Position numbers and translations under genes: made by a program
The notes under the pieces: generated by a model
The model's database searches: none
Told to the model about the DNA's origin: nothing
The model's input: only the letters and a program-made list of their open reading frames with translations
Source: CAYYVJ01 sp964475115
GTDB lineage: Bacteria > Bacillota > Clostridia > Lachnospirales > Lachnospiraceae
Assembly: GCA_964475115.1 (NCBI GenBank)
Contig: CAYYVJ010000066.1
Span: 1 to 12,275, forward strand
Reading direction: 5' to 3'
DNA: 12,275 nt
Shown: one piece after another, positions 7,184 to 12,275 of the stretch
How the letters are laid out: the number at the start of each line of letters is the position of its first letter
Position numbering within the stretch: the first letter of the stretch is position 1

Positions 7184-8158
7184 TTACTCCTCTCTTATTA
7201 TTGATGTCACACGAACCGCATATTTATCTGAGGCTGATCCTGGGAGCCCTGTAAACTTCTTTATCTTACCTGTATATATACTTAACTCGTCATCAATTTT
7301 AGTATCTAATCTAATTATATCTCCTATTTGTAAATTCACGAAATCATTTACACTAATTGTGCTTTTTCCTAAAACAGCACTTATTGGAACACTTGCTTTG
7401 CTAATTAAGGATTCGATTGCTTCCTCATATTCTCCATTGTTATCTTGCATTGTGGAAAACCAATATCTAGTATTTAAACGATCCATCACTGGTTCAAGGC
7501 AAATATATGGTAAACATATATTCATTAAACCTTCCACATCTCCAATTTTCACATTCATACTTATAATCGCTATCATTTCACTAGGGGAAACTATTTGAGC
7601 AAATTGAGAATTGGTCTCGATTTTCTCTAATTTAGGATTAATCTCTGTCACGCTCTGCCATGGTTCAATTAAAAAGCTGACACATACATTAAATATTCTT
7701 TCAAATATCACTAATTCAATTTCTGAAAACTCTCTATTTTTTTCTAAAGGAGTTCCTTCTCCACCAAGCATACGATCAATCATGGCAAAACCAATATTAC
7801 TTGCCCATTCAATGATTATGTTACCACTTAAAGGAGCAAAATTAACAATTCCTAATAATACCGGATTTGATAATGCATTGGAAAATTCCGAATAAATAAC
7901 TGCTTCTGAATTAACTACCTCTACTTGTACGTTTTTTCTTAAGTATCCTGGCAAATGGGTGGATAGCAATCTACCATAATGTTCAAAAATAATTTCAAGA
8001 GTACGAAGGTGATCTTTTGAGAATTTAGAAGGTCTTGCAAAGTCGTAATTCTTGACGGCTTTTTCTTCTTTGTCCATATATTCATCTGCGTCGTATTCAC
8101 CTGCACTTAGTGCACTAAGTAAACTATCTATTTCACTTTGGGACAATATTTCGCTCAT
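7184..8158 (-). CDS. fliM: FliM, flagellar motor switch protein
   Basis: FliM links CheY-P binding to the direction of rotation and forms the middle of the C-ring. The 324-residue product has the N-terminal CheY-P binding peptide at residues 5-15 (LSQSEIDSLLS). A CheC-like middle domain follows, with the conserved GGEG loop at residues 132-135 (MIDRMLGGEGTP), which contacts FliG. The C-terminus is a SpoA/FliN-type domain from about residue 248. Length is normal for the family. The ATG at 8158 is preceded by GGAGGTGAAGG with good spacing. The gene sits 50 bases after fliL and 4 bases before fliY; this fliL-fliM-fliY-cheY order is the usual Firmicutes switch block. Confidence 0.97.
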   Translation of the reverse strand: MSEILSQSEIDSLLSALSAGEYDADEYMDKEEKAVKNYDFARPSKFSKDHLRTLEIIFEHYGRLLSTHLPGYLRKNVQVEVVNSEAVIYSEFSNALSNPVLLGIVNFAPLSGNIIIEWASNIGFAMIDRMLGGEGTPLEKNREFSEIELVIFERIFNVCVSFLIEPWQSVTEINPKLEKIETNSQFAQIVSPSEMIAIISMNVKIGDVEGLMNICLPYICLEPVMDRLNTRYWFSTMQDNNGEYEEAIESLISKASVPISAVLGKSTISVNDFVNLQIGDIIRLDTKIDDELSIYTGKIKKFTGLPGSASDKYAVRVTSIIREE

Positions 8159-8208
8159 TTACCTTCACCTCCAGTCTTACATTTTTTCAATGACTGTTCC
8201 TCCATTTT

Positions 8209-8724
8209 TTATTGGAATGTTATATCTCTAAACGAAACATCAATTATAAACTCTGACTTATACAATGTCTGAACAGCTAAAAGGATTTCGCTTTTCATGT
8301 CTGACATATTGTCTCTAGCTTCATCAATGGTATAACCTGATACAATGCTAATAATTTCACTTGTAATCAAACTTTCTTTTGTAGGCAACATCTCATAGTA
8401 TGTTTCATAATCTTTATGAGAAGCGTCAAGTGATAAAGTCGCATATAGAACTACATAATGCTCTAAACCATCTTCACCTTTTTTTAGATTGATTAGAAGT
8501 TGTTTTTCAATATCATATACTTCTATTTTATCTATTGAGATAGTGGTTTCTTCGCTACCTGGAATTGGGTGTTCCAATTCTAAATCAATAGCCGAAACAA
8601 TTTTTGTTATCAAATTATCTGTTTTTTTCATAGTAGGAACGATCGTAAAAACTAATACTGCACTTAAAATAACATTCGTTACTACTAGAGCCAATATCAA
8701 AATGTTAATTAAACTTTTCTTCAT
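8209..8724 (-). CDS. fliL: FliL, stator-associated basal body protein
   Basis: FliL is a single-pass inner membrane protein that surrounds or supports the MotA/MotB stator and affects torque under load. The 171-residue product starts MKKSL, has one membrane helix at about residues 6-29, then an extracytoplasmic domain. The FliL pattern is recognisable in HYVVLYATLSLDAS, a run of Glu/Ser/Thr-rich helix, and the ending DVSFRDITFQ. Sequence identity across FliL proteins is low, so its place between motB and fliM adds weight. The ATG at 8724 is preceded by AGAGGAG with 9 bases spacing and begins 15 bases after the motB stop. Confidence 0.92.
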   Translation of the reverse strand: MKKSLINILILALVVTNVILSAVLVFTIVPTMKKTDNLITKIVSAIDLELEHPIPGSEETTISIDKIEVYDIEKQLLINLKKGEDGLEHYVVLYATLSLDASHKDYETYYEMLPTKESLITSEIISIVSGYTIDEARDNMSDMKSEILLAVQTLYKSEFIIDVSFRDITFQ

Positions 8725-8739
8725 GGTAAAGTTCTCCTC

Positions 8740-9537
8740 TTAGTATAATTGATGATATAACCTTATTTCTACTCTTCTATTCTGCGCTTTGCCCTCAGGT
8801 GTATCATTGGAAGCGATAGGTACATATTCACCTCTTCCTGAATACTTCAAATTAATAGGAGAGATTCCCTTTTTATTTTGGAGATAATTAGCTACTGACA
8901 TCGCTCTGAAGCTAGAAAGTTCACTATTGTTCGCATATCTAGATCTTCTTGATACTGGAACATTATCCGTATGACCTTCTACTTCTATTAAATATGTATC
9001 ATATTGCTGTAAAATATCTCCTATCTTATCCATATACTTTACAGAATCACTTCGAATTTCAGAATCTCCTGAATCAAAAAGCAAAGCTCCATTCATAGTT
9101 AGCTGAACATACTGAGAGGTAAATTGGATTTCTACATCGGAAGACAACCCCCTATACTCAAGTGCATCTTCTAATTCAGCTGCAAGATTTTCCGATACTT
9201 TTAGTTGTTCTTGCTCCATCTGTTGTTTCAACTCATCTATTTGCTTTTGTTCCCCCTTTTGATTCAAACCCATATTATTAAAATATTGACTTAATTCATT
9301 GAGTTGGCTAACTCCATTGGAAATTAATACTCCAGTTCCTACAGAAGCCCCTCCTCCAGGGAATATACTATAAGTCGAGGTAAATGAAGCAGAGATTTGA
9401 TCAAACTTATCCTGATCCATATTGGACATAGCAAATAGTAAAACAAAGAAGCAAAAAAGTAAATTCATCAAGTCACTAAAGGTGGTAATCCACTGCCCTG
9501 TACTTGTGCTTTCTTGTTGTTTTTTTCGCCTAGCCAA
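8740..9537 (-). CDS. motB: MotB, stator subunit anchored to peptidoglycan
   Basis: MotB pairs with MotA to form the ion channel of the stator and anchors it to the cell wall. I start it at TTG 9537 (MARRKKQQ...), giving 265 residues. GGAGGTGA, a strong ribosome binding site, lies 6-7 bases upstream of this TTG. An in-frame ATG at 9552 has no ribosome binding site, and its own first codons are that Shine-Dalgarno sequence. In this numbering the membrane helix spans about residues 18-38 with the proton-binding aspartate D22 (TTFSDLMN). A short Gln/Glu-rich, possibly coiled segment lies at about 95-120. The OmpA-like peptidoglycan-binding domain follows, with VEGHTDN (HTDN at 189-192) and NRRVEI near the end. 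The gene overlaps motA by 8 bases. Confidence 0.96.
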   Translation of the reverse strand: MARRKKQQESTSTGQWITTFSDLMNLLFCFFVLLFAMSNMDQDKFDQISASFTSTYSIFPGGGASVGTGVLISNGVSQLNELSQYFNNMGLNQKGEQKQIDELKQQMEQEQLKVSENLAAELEDALEYRGLSSDVEIQFTSQYVQLTMNGALLFDSGDSEIRSDSVKYMDKIGDILQQYDTYLIEVEGHTDNVPVSRRSRYANNSELSSFRAMSVANYLQNKKGISPINLKYSGRGEYVPIASNDTPEGKAQNRRVEIRLYHQLY

Positions 9538-10330
9538 CTTGTTCACCTCCATCAGTTACAGACATTTCATTTCTCTGTTTTGGTGATAAGAATGATTTTA
9601 ACTTTTCTTCAATAACTCTTGGATTCTCTCCTGCTTGAATGGAAAGAATACCTTCAATTACTACTTCTTTTATCATAATTTCAGTGGAGTTCGCGTCTTT
9701 CAATTTAGCTGCAATTGGAATTGCAATCCAGTTTGCTAGTACAGAACCATAAAATGTGGTAATCAATGCAACAGACATGTTAGGTCCAATTGTAGCCATA
9801 TCAGATAAATTCTTCAACATATTAATCAAACCAATCAAGGTACCAATCATACCCCAAGCAGGTCCCATTGCTGCCACTGTTTCCCAGAATCTAACTACAT
9901 TTCCATGTCTACCTTCAATACTGTTTAATTCCGTTTCCATTATTGCTCTTACTAATTCCGGATCCGTGCCGTCTACAATTAAGAGAATTCCTTTTTTTAA
10001 AAAATCATCTCCCAAATTATTAGCTGCTTCTTCTAATGCTAACAAACCTTCTTTTCTGGCAACATTTGACAATTCTATAATGGTTTTAATTGTTTCGCCT
10101 TCATTGACTTTTATTCCTTTAAGTGCTATAAGAAATCCCTTAAAACCTTCTACAGTTCCTTTTAGTGTAAAGGAAGTTACAACAGAAGAAAATGTACCAC
10201 CAATGGTAATAAAAAAAGAGGATTCACTATAAAAATTAAATATTGAAGCCGCCCCGTCAGGGCCCGTCATAATTCCATAAATTGTAAAACCCAAACCAAA
10301 TATAAGGCCAATTATCGTACCTAAATCCAT
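9530..10330 (-). CDS. motA: MotA, stator channel subunit
   Basis: MotA is the four-helix stator protein that converts ion flow into torque through contacts with FliG. The 266-residue product has two N-terminal helices (about residues 3-22 and 37-56), a large cytoplasmic loop with the charged ARKEGLLALEE segment near residue 95, and two C-terminal helices. The two functional prolines are present at P157 (AAMGPAWGMIGTLIGLI) and P205 (WIAIPIAAKL), matching P173 and P222 of E. coli MotA. The ATG at 10330 is preceded by AGGTGG about 5 bases upstream. The stop overlaps the start of motB, a common coupling that keeps the two stator subunits in proportion. Whether the ion is H+ or Na+ cannot be decided from what I see. 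Confidence 0.97.
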   Translation of the reverse strand: MDLGTIIGLIFGLGFTIYGIMTGPDGAASIFNFYSESSFFITIGGTFSSVVTSFTLKGTVEGFKGFLIALKGIKVNEGETIKTIIELSNVARKEGLLALEEAANNLGDDFLKKGILLIVDGTDPELVRAIMETELNSIEGRHGNVVRFWETVAAMGPAWGMIGTLIGLINMLKNLSDMATIGPNMSVALITTFYGSVLANWIAIPIAAKLKDANSTEIMIKEVVIEGILSIQAGENPRVIEEKLKSFLSPKQRNEMSVTDGGEQVG

Positions 10331-10381
10331 TTTTCCACCTACCTACTATTTATAATTATTTATATTTTTATATAAAGTCGA
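10331..10381 (-). other. AT-rich intercistronic gap between flbD and motA
   Basis: These 51 bases are nearly all A and T apart from the motA ribosome binding site (AGGTGG). I see no hairpin with a GC-rich stem and no promoter I can defend, although the base composition would hide a weak one. Confidence 0.5.
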
Positions 10382-10582
10382 TTATTTTTTATTGCATAAT
10401 TCGACAAAGACTTCTTTTTTATATGATATTACTAGATTTTGAACCTCTTGTCTACTTTCTTTGACAATAATCTTTCTCCCCGAAGCAAAACTAATAACAG
10501 TGTCTGGAGTATCCTCTATTGTTTCTATCTGATCGGCATTTATTGTTAACTTTTTATTATTTAACTTAGTTACTTCAATCAC
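10382..10582 (-). CDS. flbD: FlbD family protein (SwrD-like), flagellar motor power factor
   Basis: This 66-residue protein belongs to the small FlbD family found right after flgE in Firmicutes operons. Its Bacillus subtilis member, SwrD (YlzI), is needed for enough motor power to swarm; that role is known from Bacillus and only inferred here. The sequence opens MIEVTKLNNKKLTINADQIE and contains the typical TPDTVISFASGRKIIVKES segment. It has no membrane helix or signal peptide. The start is GTG at 10582, with AAGGAG six bases upstream. The name should not be confused with the unrelated transcription factor FlbD of Caulobacter. A 51-base, AT-rich gap follows before motA. Confidence 0.93.
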   Translation of the reverse strand: MIEVTKLNNKKLTINADQIETIEDTPDTVISFASGRKIIVKESRQEVQNLVISYKKEVFVELCNKK

Positions 10583-10609
10583 AGATAACTCCTTTCAAAT
10601 TCAACCATA

Positions 10610-10645
10610 TAAATAGGGTGGTAGATAATTTTACCACCCTATTTA
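10610..10645 (-). terminator. Perfect 14-bp intercistronic hairpin after flgE (attenuator or mRNA-stabilising structure)
   Basis: Arms TAAATAGGGTGGTA (10610-10623) and TACCACCCTATTTA (10632-10645) are exact reverse complements around an 8-base loop. The hairpin begins about 31 bases after the flgE stop codon and ends 27 bases before the flbD start. In the direction of transcription no long uridine run follows the stem, only UAUGG. A full terminator is therefore unlikely. Partial termination or protection of the flgE message from 3' decay fits better. It does not cover the flbD ribosome binding site. The symmetry is seen in the sequence; the role is inferred. Confidence 0.6.
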
Positions 10646-10676
10646 GTTTATTTATAATTCTAAAGCTTAAATTTTA

Positions 10677-12011
10677 TTATCTCTTAAGATTTATTAACTC
10701 TTCAAGCATGGAGTCTGTAGTGGTAATAATTCTTGAGTTTGCCTGGAATCCTCTTTGCGTTGTTATCATTTCAGTAAATTCTGTAGATAAGTCTACATTT
10801 GACATTTCAAGAACACCTGTTGTAAAACTTCCACCATCAGATGTTACATCTTGTCCAATTCCATTAAATTCACCTGAATTTAATGTTGCTGCATATAGAT
10901 TGTCTCCCATTTTTTCAAGACCTGCTGCATTGGAGAAGGTAGCTACTACTACTTGTCCTAAAATTCTATTGTCACCATTATTATAAGCTGCTACAACCTT
11001 ACCATCAGATTGAATTGCTAAGCTTGACATTCTTCCTACTGCTCTACCTGCACCTAGTCCTTTTGCATCTCCTCGTACAGAATCTGCTGTAGAAGAACTA
11101 CCATAGTTTGTAAGAGTAGATAGGTCGATAGTGATTTCCTTACTTGAACCAATTACGCCTGACAAATCCAACGTTGTAGTTGTAGCAGATATTAGTCCAC
11201 CTGAAGGAATAACATCTGGTGGCCTTGTTGTAGTATCATCAGTTGCACCCATATTAAATTCCAAGTCTGTAGGTGTAGGAGCTGTTACTCCAGTTACTTC
11301 TTTTCCATCTAAAGTCACATTATGTAGACTTAATTTATACGTTCCCGCTGCCGGATCATCTTGAGTAACTCTAAAGTTCGCTTGATATTCATAACCTAAG
11401 TTATCATAGAAAGCAACTGTTAATGGTATGTATCCATTTCCACCTGTGGCAAATGCATCGTCTTCTTTGTTAATATTTCCTACAAGCATTGCCTTTTCTG
11501 TAGCTTCTGGCGGTGTAGTCATCATTTCTTCTGACATAACTTTAAGTGCTTGCACTCTATCTTGTTTAATGGTTCCTTCACCATCAGCTGGCCATCCCAT
11601 TACTGGATTACCTGAAGTAGTTACTAAGGTTCCAGATTGATCTACAGTGAAATTACCTGCTTTTGTAAAGTAATTTGAACCACCTTGATTTACTACAAAA
11701 AATCCGTCTCCTGATATCATTAAATCAAAAGGATTATCTGTTCTTTGAGAACCACCTTGTCCAGTGATATTTGTAGAAATCGCTCCTACGGATGCACCCA
11801 AACCAATTTGTCTCGCATTTTGTCCACCTGCTCCTGTAGCAGCGTTAGGTCCAGTAGCTGACTGTGTTGTTTGATAGAATACATCTGTAAAACTTACTCT
11901 ACTTGATTTAAAACCTACTGTATTTACGTTTGCAATATTATTACCGATTACGTCCATCTTTGTTTGATGTACTTTTAATCCGGAAACTCCGGAAAATAAT
12001 GATCTCATCAT
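10677..12011 (-). CDS. flgE: FlgE, flagellar hook protein
   Basis: FlgE polymerises outside the cell into the flexible hook joining rod and filament, after export through the FliPQR/FlhAB gate. The 444-residue product has the N-terminal rod/hook signature at residues 24-35 (NNIANVNTVGFK), with the preceding SLFSGVSGL amphipathic start. A Gly/Ser/Thr-rich middle carries the hook domains, and the C-terminal axial motif includes EMITTQRGFQANSRII near residue 420. There is no cleaved signal, as expected for a type III substrate. Two ATG codons are adjacent (12011 and 12008). I take the first, 10 bases from AGGAGG; the second would be 13 bases away. The gene follows the TIGR02530-type protein after a 75-base leader. 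Confidence 0.97.
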   Translation of the reverse strand: MMRSLFSGVSGLKVHQTKMDVIGNNIANVNTVGFKSSRVSFTDVFYQTTQSATGPNAATGAGGQNARQIGLGASVGAISTNITGQGGSQRTDNPFDLMISGDGFFVVNQGGSNYFTKAGNFTVDQSGTLVTTSGNPVMGWPADGEGTIKQDRVQALKVMSEEMMTTPPEATEKAMLVGNINKEDDAFATGGNGYIPLTVAFYDNLGYEYQANFRVTQDDPAAGTYKLSLHNVTLDGKEVTGVTAPTPTDLEFNMGATDDTTTRPPDVIPSGGLISATTTTLDLSGVIGSSKEITIDLSTLTNYGSSSTADSVRGDAKGLGAGRAVGRMSSLAIQSDGKVVAAYNNGDNRILGQVVVATFSNAAGLEKMGDNLYAATLNSGEFNGIGQDVTSDGGSFTTGVLEMSNVDLSTEFTEMITTQRGFQANSRIITTTDSMLEELINLKR

Positions 12012-12086
12012 AGTGAAATGACCTCCTAATTTTTTAGCTGTTAGTCTTATCTGTCATTCAAAGACTTTTGCCTCCTTACGGTCCGG
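12012..12086 (-). promoter_or_regulatory. flgE leader with orphan Shine-Dalgarno and small inverted repeat
   Basis: The leader holds the flgE ribosome binding site (AGGAGG, ending 10 bases before the ATG). It also holds a second, equally strong AAGGAGG just after the upstream stop codon, with no proper gene behind it. Six-base arms at 12043-12048 and 12061-12066 (AGTCTT/AAGACT) can pair around a 12-base loop. Only tiny frames follow the extra site, for example ATG ACA GAT AAG ACT AAC AGC TAA. I see no defensible promoter. Function is not established. Confidence 0.4.
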
Positions 12087-12275
12087 CTAAATTATAACAG
12101 CTCCATCTATATTGGTGAAAATAGTATCGTTTGTTTCCTCTTTGCTCATAGCAGTAATAACTGTATTATTTTTTATATTAACAATAAAAGCTAATTGATC
12201 TACTAAAACCAAAGATTCCTTAATTCCTTTTCCTCTCGCTTTTTTGGCTCCGTCCTCTAAGCGCTGTTTTTGTTC
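12087..12275 (-). CDS. Flagellar operon protein of the TIGR02530 type (C-terminal part, cut by window edge)
   Basis: The right edge contains an open frame without a start that ends at TAG 12089-12087, leaving 62 residues. It begins EQKQRLEDGAKKARGKGIKE, continues SLVLVDQLAFIVNIKNNTVI, and ends in TAMSKEETNDTIFTNIDGAV followed by II. This matches the C-terminal half of the small conserved protein of about 120-140 residues that lies between flgD and flgE in Firmicutes (TIGR02530, 'flagellar operon protein'). Its exact role is not known to me; location suggests a part in hook assembly. The LVLVDxLAFIVxxxNxTVITA pattern and the final IFTNIDGAVII are the recognisable parts. The 5' portion, including the start, is outside the window. 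Confidence 0.88.
   Translation of the reverse strand, partial: EQKQRLEDGAKKARGKGIKESLVLVDQLAFIVNIKNNTVITAMSKEETNDTIFTNIDGAVII

Noticed and set aside
7077..7598. A 173-codon open frame on the plus strand opposite fliM/fliY
   Set aside because: It is antisense to two clear genes, has no ribosome binding site, and its translation is low-complexity hydrophobic sequence without a family resemblance. Long antisense frames are common opposite AT-rich genes.
9756..10232. A 158-codon open frame on the plus strand opposite motA
   Set aside because: It lies wholly antisense to a complete, well-conserved motA and shows no start signal or recognisable domain.
12012..12086. Riboswitch (for example c-di-GMP responsive) in the flgE leader
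   Set aside because: The stretch is only 75 bases, starts at the preceding stop codon, and lacks recognisable riboswitch consensus; only a weak 6-bp hairpin is seen.
1..12275. Mobile elements, CRISPR arrays, tRNA/rRNA genes or a novel defence-type system
   Set aside because: All of the coding space is accounted for by collinear flagellar genes. I saw no transposase, direct repeat array with spacers, or structural RNA.
12012..12275. A sigma-A or sigma-D promoter driving flgE
   Set aside because: No paired -35/-10 elements with acceptable spacing could be defended; the operon promoter is probably upstream of the window.

Overview
This window is one contiguous run of flagellar and motility genes, all transcribed leftward on the minus strand, with no convincing gene on the plus strand. 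It suggests a Gram-positive, AT-rich, motile member of the Clostridia. The evidence is the gene order (TIGR02530-type operon protein, flgE, flbD, motA, motB, fliL, fliM, fliY, cheY, fliO, fliP, fliQ, fliR, flhB, flhA, flhF). Further support comes from a FliY-type switch protein carrying CheC-like phosphatase motifs rather than a short FliN, and from the strong AGGAGG-like ribosome binding sites. Lachnospiraceae or a close relative is my guess, but the sequence alone does not prove the family.

Read in the direction of transcription (right to left), the layout is as follows. At the right edge (12275-12087) is the C-terminal end of the small flagellar operon protein normally found between flgD and flgE. 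The hook gene flgE follows after a 75-base leader. A 94-base gap containing a perfect 14-bp hairpin separates flgE from flbD (swrD-like) and the stator genes motA and motB. The switch block fliL, fliM, fliY and cheY comes next, then the type III export apparatus fliO, fliP, fliQ, fliR, flhB and flhA. The first 17 codons of flhF lie at the left edge.

The genes form one functional programme. FliO/P/Q/R, FlhB and FlhA build the export gate that secretes hook subunits (FlgE). FliM and FliY form the C-ring that switches rotation on binding CheY-P. FliY probably also dephosphorylates CheY-P. MotA/MotB supply torque, FliL supports the stator, and FlbD tunes motor power. Most junctions are overlapping or within 50 bases, so translational coupling is likely throughout. 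Several true starts are non-ATG (motB TTG at 9537, fliP TTG at 5126, flbD GTG at 10582), and fliQ should be trimmed to the ATG at 4308.

I do not see an undescribed system here; this is an ordinary core flagellar operon. The points worth a second look are small. They are a 100-N assembly gap sitting exactly in a 15-bp tandem repeat of the fliY linker, the intercistronic hairpin after flgE, an orphan Shine-Dalgarno sequence in the flgE leader, and a possible minicistron in front of fliM.
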